From Pseudoflavonifractor sp. MSJ-37 (GTDB lineage Bacteria; Bacillota; Clostridia; Oscillospirales; Oscillospiraceae): a DNA stretch of 64,000 bases. Below the pieces are notes generated by a model that had not been told where the DNA came from, did no database searches, and saw only the letters and a program-made list of their open reading frames with translations. Below, in pieces: positions 8,075 through 16,580 of this stretch; position 1 is the stretch's first letter; the number at the start of each line of letters is the position of its first letter. A program made the translations under genes and the position numbers. The stretch covers positions 1-64,000 of the forward strand of contig NZ_JAHLPP010000002.1 in assembly GCF_018917965.1 (NCBI RefSeq), read 5' to 3'.

Positions 8075-9115
8075 TTACTTCTGCCAGTCCAGATCCACCA
8101 TCACGTCGGCGGGCGTGATGGCGTTGTCGATCAGGCCATTGGCCTTGAGCCAGTCGATGTTTTCCTGCCAGCAGGCCTCGGTCTGGGACAGGAAGGGGGC
8201 GTCAGCGGTCTCCATCATGGGGGTGAGGGTGGCCATGCTCTTCTGCTCCACCGTCTCAGAGAGGGGGAAGTTCTCCTCGTTCTGGTTGTCCAGCAGGGTG
8301 CGCAGGGCTCCGTCCGGATCGTTCTTCACGTCCTCGAAGCCCTTGGCGGAGGCCCGCAGGAAGGCCTTGAGCATCTCAGGATCGTTGGCGATGGTGTCGT
8401 CGTTGGCCAGGAACACGCCCTCATAGTAGGTGGGCACACCGTAGTCGTCCAGATCGAAGTAGTTGACCTCGAAGCCCTCTTCCTCCATCTGGGGGACCTC
8501 ATGGTTCACCAAGCAGCCGATGGTGGCATCCACATTGCCGGTGGTCATGGAGCTCATCAGGTCGAAGCCCACGTCCACCATGGTCACGCTGTCGGGATCG
8601 GCCCCCACGTTCTCCATGATAGAGCGGATCAGAGCCTCGGACAGCTCGGTGCCCGCGTAGCCCACAGTCTTGCCCTCCAGGTCCTTGGGAGAGGTGATGT
8701 TCTTGTCCTTCAGGGAGAGGACGATGTTCAGGGGTCCCTGGACCACCGCGCCGATGGACTTCACGGGCACGTCCTGGCCCGCCCGGGCGATGACCACGTC
8801 CTGCTGATAGTACAGGCCGATCTCCGCCTTCCCAGCGGCCACCAGAGACATGGCGTCGTTGGTGTTGGAGGGAAACTGGATGTCCACCTTCAGCCCCTCG
8901 TCGGCATAGTAGCCCTTGGCGATGGCGTCATAGATGAAGGCGTGGAGGGCGTTGGGATACCAGTCCAGCACCACGCTGATCTCCCGCAGGTCTCCATCCG
9001 GTCCGGCGGAGGCGGCCGGGGCATCGGAGGCGGCCGGGGCGGCCGTACCGCCGGAACAGCCGGTCAGGAGCATGAGGCCGCTCAGGGCCAGTGCGATCGT
9101 ACGTTTCATATCCAT
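8075..9115 (-). CDS. ThiY-like ABC transporter substrate-binding lipoprotein (thiamin pyrimidine precursor)
   Basis: 346 aa with a lipoprotein signal (LMLLTGC, Cys near 20), an Ala/Pro-rich linker to about 45, and an NMT1/THI5-like periplasmic-binding fold starting ISVVLDWYPNALHAFIYDAIAKGYY. ThiY proteins bind formylaminopyrimidine or HMP-type precursors for thiamin salvage. It is the last gene of the riboswitch-controlled thiamin operon and follows its permease and ATPase, which fixes the role better than sequence alone. The start at 9115 has AAAGGA upstream; an ATG two codons later is possible. Confidence 0.85.
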   Translation of the reverse strand: MDMKRTIALALSGLMLLTGCSGGTAAPAASDAPAASAGPDGDLREISVVLDWYPNALHAFIYDAIAKGYYADEGLKVDIQFPSNTNDAMSLVAAGKAEIGLYYQQDVVIARAGQDVPVKSIGAVVQGPLNIVLSLKDKNITSPKDLEGKTVGYAGTELSEALIRSIMENVGADPDSVTMVDVGFDLMSSMTTGNVDATIGCLVNHEVPQMEEEGFEVNYFDLDDYGVPTYYEGVFLANDDTIANDPEMLKAFLRASAKGFEDVKNDPDGALRTLLDNQNEENFPLSETVEQKSMATLTPMMETADAPFLSQTEACWQENIDWLKANGLIDNAITPADVMVDLDWQK

Positions 9116-9166
9116 GGGTCATCCATTCCTTTCTTGGGTCGTATCTCTATCGTCGTTCGTGCTTTC

Positions 9167-9922
9167 TCAGGACTCTCCGCGCCAGCGGACCAGCTTCCGC
9201 TCCAGCAGGGCCACCACGCCCACGGCCAGCATGGCCGCCGCCGACAGCAGGACGATCGGGGCGAACACCCCCGCGCCGTCCAGCTGGGTCATCATCCGCC
9301 GGGAGAAGTAGCCCAGGCCGCTCTTGGCCCCCAGCCACTCGCCGATCGCCGCGCCGATCACGCTCATGGGCACCGCCATCTTCACCGCGGAGAAGAAATA
9401 GGGCAGGGCGCAGGGGATCTTGACGGCGCGGACGATCTGCCAGCGGTTGGCGCCATAGGTCCGCAGGAGTTCGGTCATCTCCACGTTGGCGGCCCGGAGT
9501 CCATCGTACACCGTGATGGCGATCGGGAAGAAGGTGATCAGCACTGTCACCAATACCTTGCTCCAGATGCCGTAGCCGAACCACAGCACGAAGAGGGGCG
9601 CGATCGCTGTGGTGGGGATCGTCTGGGACACCACCACCACTGGGTAGAGCATCCGCCGGACCAGGTCGCTGCTGTCCATGGCCGCGGCCAGCGCCAGCCC
9701 CAGCACCAGCGAGATCGCCAGTCCGATGGCCGTCACCGTCATGGTGGCGGGCAAATGGACGGTGAAGAGAGGTATTCTCAGCTCCCACAGCCGGACCAGA
9801 ATCTGGGTGGGCGAGGGCAGGATATAGGCCGCCCCCATCCCCGTGGCCCCCGCCTGCCACAGCAGGAGGAGCGCGAAGAGGAAGATCAGGGCGGGCAAGT
9901 CCGCCTTACAGGCCTGTTTCAT
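9167..9922 (-). CDS. ThiX-like ABC transporter permease
   Basis: 251 aa, SsuC/TauC/ThiX-type permease with about six membrane segments and the EAA-like loop ELLRTYGANRWQIVRAVKIPCALP, which couples to the ATPase. The frame is open far upstream, but the start ATG at 9922 overlaps the ATPase stop (ATGA) with GGTGAAGGG before it and begins where hydrophobicity begins. It passes the pyrimidine precursor across the membrane together with ThiY and ThiZ. Confidence 0.87.
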   Translation of the reverse strand: MKQACKADLPALIFLFALLLLWQAGATGMGAAYILPSPTQILVRLWELRIPLFTVHLPATMTVTAIGLAISLVLGLALAAAMDSSDLVRRMLYPVVVVSQTIPTTAIAPLFVLWFGYGIWSKVLVTVLITFFPIAITVYDGLRAANVEMTELLRTYGANRWQIVRAVKIPCALPYFFSAVKMAVPMSVIGAAIGEWLGAKSGLGYFSRRMMTQLDGAGVFAPIVLLSAAAMLAVGVVALLERKLVRWRGES

Positions 9923-10698
9923 CCCTTCACCTGCTTTCTCAAAAGGTCGATGAGCCCCTCCCGCAGGTCGGTCATCTCCGGCCGCTTCAGGCAGGAGCGA
10001 TCCCGGGGGTAGTCCGCCGGGACCGGGACCTCCAGCAGGCTCCGGATCGGCGTGTCCGCCACCGCCAGCACGCTGGAGGACAGGAACACCGCCTCCTCCA
10101 CATCGTGGGTGATGAAGAGGATCGTCTTTTTGTGCCTCTGCCACTGGTCCAGGAGCCACTCCTGCATGGTGATGCGGGTCAGGAAGTCCAGGGCGGAGAA
10201 GGGCTCGTCCAGCAGGAGCAGGTCGCTGCCGGTGAGCATGGTGCGGGCGAAGGCCGCCCGCTGGCGCATCCCGCCAGAGAGCTCATGGGGCATCTTCCCG
10301 GCACAGCCGGCCAGACCCACATCCTCCAGCGCCGCCTCGGCCCGGTCCCGGCGCTCCGCCTTGGAGGATCCGCCCCGGATCTCCAGCGGAAGCGCCACGT
10401 TCTCCCCCACCGTGCGCCAGGGCAGGAGCAGATCCTTCTGGGGCATATAGCCGCAGTACTGCTTCCGTCCGCCGCCGATGGGGGCGCCCTCCACCAGGAT
10501 CCGCCCCGCCTTGGAGGCCAGCAGGCCGTTGGTCAGCCGGAAGATCGTGCTCTTGCCGCATCCGCTGGTGCCCACGATGCAGTGGAAGGATCCACGCTCC
10601 ACCCGGAAGGAGAGGCCGTCGATGATGTCGAACTCCTCGGAGGGATATCGATAGGAGACCGACTCGAACTCCAGCGCGGTCATTTTTCCAGTGTCCAT
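9919..10698 (-). CDS. ThiZ-like ABC transporter ATP-binding protein
   Basis: 259 aa with Walker A GTSGCGKST, Q-loop YMPQKDLLLPW, signature LSGGMRQRAAFAR, Walker B LLLLDEPFSALD and the H-loop FITHDVEEA. It belongs to the nitrate/sulfonate/thiamin-precursor uptake ATPases. The start at 10698 has GGGAG 5 nt upstream and overlaps tenA by 19 bp; a second ATG at 10683 overlaps the tenA stop as ATGA and is also plausible. It energises the ThiXY uptake system. Confidence 0.88.
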   Translation of the reverse strand: MDTGKMTALEFESVSYRYPSEEFDIIDGLSFRVERGSFHCIVGTSGCGKSTIFRLTNGLLASKAGRILVEGAPIGGGRKQYCGYMPQKDLLLPWRTVGENVALPLEIRGGSSKAERRDRAEAALEDVGLAGCAGKMPHELSGGMRQRAAFARTMLTGSDLLLLDEPFSALDFLTRITMQEWLLDQWQRHKKTILFITHDVEEAVFLSSSVLAVADTPIRSLLEVPVPADYPRDRSCLKRPEMTDLREGLIDLLRKQVKG

Positions 10699-11339
10699 GC
10701 CATCTCCCAGAAGCCCAGCTCATACCGGCTGCATGCCACGAAGATCTCCTCCAGGCGCTGATACTCTGTCTCGGTACAGCTGGCCGCCAGCTCCTCCATC
10801 AGCGCCACCAGGGCCGCGTTCGTCTGCTGATACTCCTCTCCAGCATAGCTCCGGATCCACTCGCCGTAGAAGGGGTGGTCCGCCGCGCCGGGGATCTTGG
10901 CCAGCCGGGTGCCGATCTCGGCATAGCTCCAAGAACAGGCCAGGATCGACGCCACGATCTCCGCCGGGCCCCCGGCGGAGGCCACGGCCAGCATATAATG
11001 GGTATAGGACAGGTTGGAGAGGGCGGGCTCCACCGCCAGCACCTGCTCCTCGGAGATGCCCATCCGGGCCATGTAGCCCCGATGGACCTTCATCTCGCCC
11101 CCCAGGATCGCGTCCACATTGGCGGAAAAAGTCCGCATCAGCTCCGGGTCCCGGGCCTTGATCACGCCCCAGGCGAACACCCGGGCGTAGTCGAAGAGAT
11201 ACAGATAGTCCTGGAGCAGGAACCACCGGAACTTCTCCAGATCCAGAGTCCCGTCTCCGATCCCCCTCACGAAGGGGTGGGCGTGGCACTGTTCCCACAC
11301 CGGCTTTGCGGCCTCGTAGAGCCGTTCCGTCACGTTCAT
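10680..11339 (-). CDS. tenA: TenA family thiaminase II / aminopyrimidine aminohydrolase
   Basis: 219 aa, the standard TenA length and all-helical fold. FRWFLLQDYLYLFDYARVFA carries the conserved Asp (about 44) and CSWSYAEIG the nucleophilic Cys (about 135); a C-terminal Glu follows in RYELGFWEMAW. TenA hydrolyses aminomethylpyrimidine from degraded thiamin to HMP. It sits with the ThiXYZ uptake genes, which import exactly such degradation products, so a salvage role is well supported. It overlaps the HAD gene by 4 bp. Confidence 0.93.
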   Translation of the reverse strand: MNVTERLYEAAKPVWEQCHAHPFVRGIGDGTLDLEKFRWFLLQDYLYLFDYARVFAWGVIKARDPELMRTFSANVDAILGGEMKVHRGYMARMGISEEQVLAVEPALSNLSYTHYMLAVASAGGPAEIVASILACSWSYAEIGTRLAKIPGAADHPFYGEWIRSYAGEEYQQTNAALVALMEELAASCTETEYQRLEEIFVACSRYELGFWEMAWTLEK

Positions 11340-11974
11340 ACGTCGTTCCTCCCATCGAACAGGATCTCGTCGGCCAGAGCCGTCAGCTTCGGCCAGTCCT
11401 CGCCGTAGGCGTCCTCATGGACGCCCACCACATAGAATCCCGCCTTCTTGGCGGTCTCAGCGGCGTAGAGGGCGTCCTCGAACACGGCGATGTCCTTCGG
11501 CTCCGCCCCAAAGCGGCGGGCGGCCTCCAGATAGATGTCCGGGCGGGTCTTGCCCACCCCGAGGGTCTCACAGCTCAGGATGAACGTGAACCGGCCGTCC
11601 ACCCCCAGCCGGGAGAGGCAGGCGCGGGCCAGCGGCTCAGCGGTGGCAGTGGCCACGCACATCTGTACGCCCCGGTCCGCCAGTTCCGCCAGATAGGCCG
11701 CCATCCCCGGCTTCAGGGGGATGTCCCGGCGGTAATGTCCGTCCATCATGTCCTCCATGCCGGCCACCATCGCCTCCGGCGTGCCGGGCAGGTGGTAGAG
11801 CTCCAGCAGATAGGCCGCCCCCTCCAGCATGGTCATGGGCCGCAGGGGCTCCAGCTCCTCCGGCGTAGGGACGATGCCCTGATCCGCCAGATACTCGGCG
11901 CTCAGGCCCATCCACCAGCTCATGGAGTCCACCAGCGTGCCGTCCATGTCGAAGATGCAGAAACGCTTATCCAT
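11336..11974 (-). CDS. HAD-family phosphatase in the thiamin operon
   Basis: 212 aa with HAD motif I FDMDGTLVDS (nucleophile Asp in DMD), a helical cap, motif II VATATAE, motif III Lys in GVGKTRPD and motif IV VFEDALYAAETAKKAG. It is close to the beta-phosphoglucomutase-like/YcjU group. The start ATG at 11974 overlaps the end of thiE by 8 bp; the frame is open further but that is thiE coding sequence. Position inside the operon suggests thiamin monophosphate or another pathway phosphate ester as substrate; this is inference. Confidence 0.8.
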   Translation of the reverse strand: MDKRFCIFDMDGTLVDSMSWWMGLSAEYLADQGIVPTPEELEPLRPMTMLEGAAYLLELYHLPGTPEAMVAGMEDMMDGHYRRDIPLKPGMAAYLAELADRGVQMCVATATAEPLARACLSRLGVDGRFTFILSCETLGVGKTRPDIYLEAARRFGAEPKDIAVFEDALYAAETAKKAGFYVVGVHEDAYGEDWPKLTALADEILFDGRNDV

Positions 11975-12626
11975 GGGCGGCCACCAGCTCATCGGACAGG
12001 GCCCGCAGACGGGCCGCCGCCGCGCCGGGATCCGGCTGGGCGAAGAGGGCGGACACCACCGCCACACCGTCCACCCCGCTCCCTTTTAGGGAAAGGATGT
12101 TGTCGGCGCTGATGCCGCCGATGGCCACTACCGGGATGTCCACCGCATCACAGATGGCCCGGAGGTCCGCCACGCTGAGGGTCTTGGCGTCCTTCTTCGT
12201 GGTAGTCCCGAACACGGCTCCCACGCCGATGTAGTCGGCCCCGGCCCTCTGGGCGGCCACGGCAGTCTCCACCGTGTTGGCGGAGATGCCCAGGATCTTG
12301 TCCGGCCCGATCATGGCCCGGATGTCCCGGCCCTGGATATCGGACTGGCCCACATGGACGCCGTCGGCGCCGCACTCCAAGGCCACCTCCACCGAGTCGT
12401 TCACCACGAAGGGCACCTGATGGCGGGCAGCCTGCTCCTTCAGGACCTCGGCCTCTGCCAAAAAGGCGGCGTGGGTCAGGCCCTTTTCCCGGACCTGGAG
12501 GAAGGTGGCCCCGTTGGCCAGGACCGCCTCCGTCACCTCGGGCAGAGTCCTGCCGCCCAGCCAGGACCGGTCTGTGACGGCATAGAGCCGCATGGCCCGC
12601 CGGATATCGTCTCTCGAAACGCTCAT
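11967..12626 (-). CDS. thiE: Thiamine phosphate synthase
   Basis: 219 aa TIM barrel of normal ThiE length. Motifs RLYAVTDRSWL, GATFLQVREKGL, VPFVVNDSVEVALECGADGVHVGQSD, GISANTVETA and GVGAVFGTTTKKDA are all present. It joins HMP pyrophosphate with thiazole phosphate to give thiamin monophosphate. The start ATG at 12626 has GAGGAG 7 nt upstream. It lies between thiW and the HAD gene. Confidence 0.95.
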   Translation of the reverse strand: MSVSRDDIRRAMRLYAVTDRSWLGGRTLPEVTEAVLANGATFLQVREKGLTHAAFLAEAEVLKEQAARHQVPFVVNDSVEVALECGADGVHVGQSDIQGRDIRAMIGPDKILGISANTVETAVAAQRAGADYIGVGAVFGTTTKKDAKTLSVADLRAICDAVDIPVVAIGGISADNILSLKGSGVDGVAVVSALFAQPDPGAAAARLRALSDELVAAHG

Positions 12627-12646
12627 ATCTCGCTCCTCTTCCGCGC

Positions 12647-13177
12647 TCACCGCTCCAGCTGGTTCAGCATCCGGTCCAGCGCGCCGGAGCGCTTGAGCAG
12701 GAGGATGACCGCGCAACCCATCAGTCCACCCACCGCCGAGGAGGGCAGATAGGCGGGGATGTAGTAGAGGGGGGACTGGGCGTCCAGCCCATAGAACTGC
12801 TTCATCAGGGGATAGGCCGCCAGAGCGCTGAGGATGCCGGTGCCGGCCACCTCGCCCACATAGGCGCACCAGAGCCGCTTGGTCTTCTGGTACAGCAGGC
12901 CGGACAGGAAGGCACCGATCACGGCGCCCACCACCGCCTGGATGGTCCGTCCGGTGAGCATCCGCAGGAGGCCGGTGAGCAGGGCGGCGGCAAAGCCGTA
13001 CCAAGGCCCCAGGAACACCGCGCCGATGATATTGCAAAAGTGCTGGAAGGGGGCCATGGAGGGGAAATACACGAAAGTGGACAGGACGAAGCCAAGTCCC
13101 GCCAGCATGGCCGTCAGGACCATCTTGCGTACGGAGACGCTGTTTGCCCGGGTCATGGTGCTGTTCCGGTCGTTCAC
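12647..13177 (-). CDS. thiW: ThiW family ECF transporter S component
   Basis: 176 aa with about five or six membrane segments. MVLTAMLAGLGFVLSTFVYFPSMAPFQHFCNIIGAVFLGPWYG is the typical ThiW region. ThiW is the predicted thiazole-specific substrate-binding subunit of energy-coupling-factor transporters and would use a shared EcfAAT module encoded elsewhere. The start is GTG at 13177, overlapping thiD by 4 bp (GTGA) with AAGGAGG upstream. Confidence 0.85.
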   Translation of the reverse strand: MNDRNSTMTRANSVSVRKMVLTAMLAGLGFVLSTFVYFPSMAPFQHFCNIIGAVFLGPWYGFAAALLTGLLRMLTGRTIQAVVGAVIGAFLSGLLYQKTKRLWCAYVGEVAGTGILSALAAYPLMKQFYGLDAQSPLYYIPAYLPSSAVGGLMGCAVILLLKRSGALDRMLNQLER

Positions 13178-13974
13178 TGGACGTCGCCTCCTTCCTTGAC
13201 GGCATAGTTGTGCGCCAGAGGGCCGCTGCCCTGGCCCAGGTCCAGACCGGCCTCCATGGCGGCGGTGATATACTTCTTGGCCAGGCCCACCGCCTCGTCC
13301 AGCGGGTGGCCGATCGCCAGGAAGGAGGCGATGGCGGAGGACAGCGTACAGCCGGAGCCGTGGTTGTTCTCATTGGCCACACGGCGGGAGCGGTACCACA
13401 CAGCCTTGCCGCCCTGCCAGAGCAGATCGTCGGCGTCGGCGGTCCGGTGGCCGCCCTTCACCAGCACGCCGCCGGAGATCTGGGTCCCGATGGTCTGCGC
13501 CGCCCGGAGCATATCCTCCTCGCTCTCCACAGCGAAGCCGCACAGCCGCTCCGTCTCAGGCAGATTGGGGGTGATGACCTCCGCCAGCGGGAGGAGCTCC
13601 TCCTTCAACGCGGCGAGGGCGGTGTCCTGCATGAGGGCAGAGCCGCTGGTGGCCACCATCACCGGGTCCACCACGATGTGCTCCGCGCCATACTCCCGGA
13701 GCTTGGCGGCGATGGTGCGGATGATCTCCCCATTGGAGACCATGCCGATCTTCACCGCGTCGGGCCGGATGTCCTGGAACACGCAGTCCAGCTGGAGCGC
13801 GACGAACTCCGGAGATGCCTCCATGACGCCCCGGACGCCGGTGGTGTTCTGAGCGGTGAGGGCGGTGATGGCGCTCATGCCATACACGCCCAGGCAGGTC
13901 ATGGTCTTGAGGTCGGCCTGGATCCCGGCCCCGCCGCTGGAATCACTGCCCGCGATGGTGAGTACTGTTTTCAT
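13174..13974 (-). CDS. thiD: Hydroxymethylpyrimidine/phosphomethylpyrimidine kinase
   Basis: 266 aa. TIAGSDSSGGAGIQADLKT at the N-terminus, VVDPVMVATSGSALM, ITPNLPETERL and NNHGSGCTLSSAIASFLA near the C-terminus are the complete ThiD set (GSGCTLSSA is the anion hole/catalytic region). It phosphorylates HMP twice to HMP-PP for ThiE. First gene of the operon, behind the TPP riboswitch. Confidence 0.95.
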   Translation of the reverse strand: MKTVLTIAGSDSSGGAGIQADLKTMTCLGVYGMSAITALTAQNTTGVRGVMEASPEFVALQLDCVFQDIRPDAVKIGMVSNGEIIRTIAAKLREYGAEHIVVDPVMVATSGSALMQDTALAALKEELLPLAEVITPNLPETERLCGFAVESEEDMLRAAQTIGTQISGGVLVKGGHRTADADDLLWQGGKAVWYRSRRVANENNHGSGCTLSSAIASFLAIGHPLDEAVGLAKKYITAAMEAGLDLGQGSGPLAHNYAVKEGGDVQ

Positions 13975-14020
13975 GATCCTTTTTCCTCTCTTTCCTCATG
14001 AGTCTGAGCGGGTCGGTCCA

Positions 14021-14062
14021 AGAAAAACGAACGGCAGGATGCCCCTATGGGACATCCTGCCG
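14021..14062 (-). terminator. Attenuator terminator of the thiamin operon
   Basis: A 10-bp stem CGGCAGGATG / CATCCTGCCG (14053-14062 with 14032-14041) followed on the minus strand by TTCGTTTTTCTT, between the TPP aptamer and thiD. This is the expected expression platform: thiamin pyrophosphate binding would favour termination. Confidence 0.85.
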
Positions 14063-14120
14063 GAAAGCCTCGTCCTCGCCCCTCTCCCACAGAGAGGATG
14101 CGCACGAAAGTCCTGTGCCG

Positions 14121-14205
14121 CGTCCCTACGTTGGCATTACCCACATCAGGTAAGGTCGAGGGACTGTCCCCTCCTCTCAGCCCCCTCGCGGGAGCTCCCT
14201 TGCGA
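14121..14205 (-). promoter_or_regulatory. TPP riboswitch (THI box)
   Basis: Read on the minus strand: a P1/P2 region with GGGGCTGAGAGGAG (the CUGAGA pyrimidine-sensor signature), then ACCTTACCTGATGTGGGTAA and TGCCAACGTAGGGA (the ACCUGAU...GGGUAAUGCCAGCGUAGGGA signature of THI boxes). It lies 150 bp upstream of thiD, followed by the attenuator. It fills much of the 603-bp gap 13975-14577. Confidence 0.95.
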
Positions 14206-14210
14206 GCCTC

Positions 14211-14239
14211 ATTTTACGTGCTTTCTGCCGAACTGTCAA
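14211..14239 (-). promoter_or_regulatory. Promoter of the thiamin operon
   Basis: Minus-strand TTGACA (14239-14234), 17 bp, TAAAAT (14216-14211), directly before the TPP riboswitch. Confidence 0.85.
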
Positions 14240-14324
14240 TCCTCTTTTTCCGGCATGCCCCTGTCCATGCCGTTGTCTCTGAGCTATACTGGTGGAAACG
14301 ACCGGAGCGAAAGGAGATGGGACC

Positions 14325-14405
14325 ATGCCGCTGTTCGATGACTGCTGGCCCCGATGCGGTCAGGAACAACAAAAAGCGGACGTCTATCTCTCCGTTTCGA
14401 GATAG
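14325..14405 (+). CDS. Short ORF of 26 codons with a good ribosome site
   Basis: ATG at 14325 preceded by AAAGGAGATGGGACC, after a TATACT at 14284-14289. It encodes MPLFDDCWPRCG followed by a charged tail whose end lies in a terminator hairpin. No family is recognised. It may be a leader peptide, a truncated gene start, or chance. Confidence 0.25.
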   Translation: MPLFDDCWPRCGQEQQKADVYLSVSR

Positions 14406-14412
14406 ACGTCCG
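14364..14412 (-). terminator. Terminator of the TRAP transporter operon
   Basis: A 14-bp stem CGGACGTCTATCTC / GAGATAGACGTCCG (14399-14412 with 14377-14390) followed on the minus strand by CTTTTTGTTGTT. Its sequence resembles the hairpin at 18891-18938. Confidence 0.85.
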
Positions 14413-14469
14413 GTCCTGCTGAGGCTTATGCGAACTCCAGCGAAAAGTGACTTTTTTAATCGTTCGGCA

Positions 14470-14500
14470 GGCCGCAGAAGGCGAAATTCCTTCTGCGGCC
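14470..14500 (-). terminator. Second hairpin after dctM
   Basis: GGCCGCAGAAGG / CCTTCTGCGGCC with a 7-nt loop. On the minus strand the A-rich stretch GATTAAAAAAGTC follows instead of a U-run, so it may stabilise RNA rather than terminate. The remaining bases 14413-14577 show no other feature. Confidence 0.5.
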
Positions 14501-14577
14501 CGTTTGTAGATCATGTTCTATGGTGTTACGGCCTTCCTTCGAGCATAGCGGGCCCATATCTCATGGTGCGCAGTCAT

Positions 14578-15870
14578 TTAGGCGGCGCCGCCCAGCTTCA
14601 TGAGGGAAGGAACGAAGGTGCTCAAGTCAGGGAAGACCACCAAAATGGTCAGAGCGACCAGCAGCATGATGAACCAAGGGATCAGTGCCTTGATGAGTCG
14701 GCCCATGGGCAGCTTGCCCACACGGGACACAGCGAACAATACCACGCCGAACGGCGGCGAAATAACTCCAATCATCAGGTTGAACACCAAGATGATACCC
14801 AAATGGATGCCGTTGACGCCAAAAGCCTGAGCCATGGGGAAGATGATGGGAGTCAGGATGGTGATGGCACTGACCGTCTCCATGAACATGCCCACCACCA
14901 GGAAGGCTAGGTTCAGCAGCAACAGGAACGTCCATTTGCTGTGGATGATGGTCATCAGACCGGCAATGAGGGTCTGGGGGATATTGGCCTTGATGAGCAC
15001 GGAGCCCAGCAGGGTAGACACGGCCAGCAGGATGCAGATGGGGCCGGCCTCCACCACCGTCTGCTTCAGAACGGCCCAGTAGCGCTTCAGGGTCAGCTCC
15101 TTGTAGACGAAAATGCCCAAGAAGGAGGCATATACCACGCAGATAGCGGCAGCCTCAGTAGGGGTGAAGATGCCGGTGTAGATGCCCAGGATGATGATGA
15201 CCGGGGTGAGCGCCGGCAGGATACCGCCAGCCAGATCGTGGAAGGTCTGCTTCCAAGATACGAATTTGTCCCGAGGATACTTGCGCTTGATGGCATAGTA
15301 ACTCACAAGAACAGCCATACAGAGGGCGATGACGATGCCGGGCAGGACACCTGCCACCAGCAGGGCGCCCACCGATACGCCGGACACCATGCCATACACC
15401 ACCAGAGGCATACTGGGGGGCACGATGGGGCCCAGCGTGGAGGAGGCGGCGGTGACGGAAGCGGAGAAGTCGCGGTCGTAGCCAGCATCCTCCATGGCCT
15501 TGATCTCGATCTGTCCAAGACCGGCCGCGTCAGCCACGGCGGTACCGGACATGCCAGCGAAGATGAAAGAAGCCAAGACATTCACGTGTCCCAGACCGCC
15601 GGGCACCCAGCCGATAATGGCCCGGGCCGCCCTGAACAGGCGGTCGGTGATGCCACATTCGTTCATCAGCTTACCGGCCAGCAGGAACAGGGGGATACAA
15701 AGGATCGTAAAGCTGTTGACACCGCTGATCATGTTGGACGTGATCGACATCCACTTCATGCCGGTGCTGAAGTTCATGATGAACATCGCTCCTCCGGCAA
15801 TGGCGTAGGGGACCGGGAAGCCGATCAGGAACAAAACGACAAGGATCAACAGACCCCAAATCGGACTCAT
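14578..15870 (-). CDS. dctM: TRAP transporter large permease (DctM)
   Basis: 430 aa, about 12 membrane segments. Typical DctM motifs: SGTAVADAAGLGQIEIKAM near 125-145, PPSMPLVVYGMVSG, and the repeated-helix loops of the IT superfamily. It forms the sodium-driven translocation channel for a dicarboxylate- or sugar-acid-type substrate. It overlaps dctQ by 4 bp. Composition is a little less GC-rich than the thiamin operon. Confidence 0.94.
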   Translation of the reverse strand: MSPIWGLLILVVLFLIGFPVPYAIAGGAMFIMNFSTGMKWMSITSNMISGVNSFTILCIPLFLLAGKLMNECGITDRLFRAARAIIGWVPGGLGHVNVLASFIFAGMSGTAVADAAGLGQIEIKAMEDAGYDRDFSASVTAASSTLGPIVPPSMPLVVYGMVSGVSVGALLVAGVLPGIVIALCMAVLVSYYAIKRKYPRDKFVSWKQTFHDLAGGILPALTPVIIILGIYTGIFTPTEAAAICVVYASFLGIFVYKELTLKRYWAVLKQTVVEAGPICILLAVSTLLGSVLIKANIPQTLIAGLMTIIHSKWTFLLLLNLAFLVVGMFMETVSAITILTPIIFPMAQAFGVNGIHLGIILVFNLMIGVISPPFGVVLFAVSRVGKLPMGRLIKALIPWFIMLLVALTILVVFPDLSTFVPSLMKLGGAA

Positions 15871-16442
15871 ACGTTCGTGCCTCCCTTCTGCAGTTCCTCC
15901 GCGATCTTGGCGGACTCAGCGGCCATTTCGGCCTCATTTTCCTCCTGCTGGGTCTTGACATGGTCATGCCCCATAAACAGCAGGACAGCACGGAGCAGAT
16001 TGGCCAACAAGGTCAGCACCAGCGCCGCAGCAACGATGACATATATTGCGGCCAAGGGGATCCAAGTGTTAGAGGGAAGCACGGTGTCGCTTTTGACGGC
16101 GTTCTGGATATTCAGGTAGATGCTGTATACGCAGACTGCGCTGTAACCTGCCATGAAGATCTGAAACACGCCCATGACGATCTCACGCACGCGGCTTGAC
16201 AGGATGTCGAACAAAACAGTGATGCGCAGGTCCTGGCCACGCTTGGCAGCCACGGGCCACAGCAGGAACACGAACAGGACATAGCAGTAACGGGCCAACT
16301 CCTCTGTACCGGAGGTAGCGATGTCCAGCCGTCTGGCAACGACCTGATACATGATGACCACGATGATCGCCACCAGTGTGATGGCGCACAGCGTGATCAC
16401 GAGATCTTCTATTTTATCAAATGTACGTCTGATTTTTTCCAT
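15867..16442 (-). CDS. dctQ: TRAP transporter small permease (DctQ)
   Basis: 191 aa with four hydrophobic segments and the DctQ signature around YQVVARRLDIATSGTEELARYCYVLFVFL. The charged C-terminal tail (about 35 aa) is cytoplasmic. The start ATG at 16442 follows GGAGG by 5 nt; earlier in-frame codons have no ribosome site. It pairs with DctM. Confidence 0.92.
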   Translation of the reverse strand: MEKIRRTFDKIEDLVITLCAITLVAIIVVIMYQVVARRLDIATSGTEELARYCYVLFVFLLWPVAAKRGQDLRITVLFDILSSRVREIVMGVFQIFMAGYSAVCVYSIYLNIQNAVKSDTVLPSNTWIPLAAIYVIVAAALVLTLLANLLRAVLLFMGHDHVKTQQEENEAEMAAESAKIAEELQKGGTNV

Positions 16443-16497
16443 AGAGGCCTCCATAAAACAATGCGGGTATATCGGTTCGATCGGAAGGATCTCTAAT

Positions 16498-16537
16498 AAA
16501 GAGCGGAGCGGTGATCGAGATCGCCGCTCCGCTTCGG
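16498..16537 (-). terminator. Intercistronic hairpin between dctP and dctQ
   Basis: GCGGAGCGG / CCGCTCCGC, followed on the minus strand by CTCTTTATTAG. A partial terminator or 3' stabiliser after a solute-binding protein gene would raise DctP over the membrane subunits. Confidence 0.55.
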
Positions 16538-16580
16538 CTTTCACTTTACGACAGTGGATCCATCCGATGGGTCGATACGC

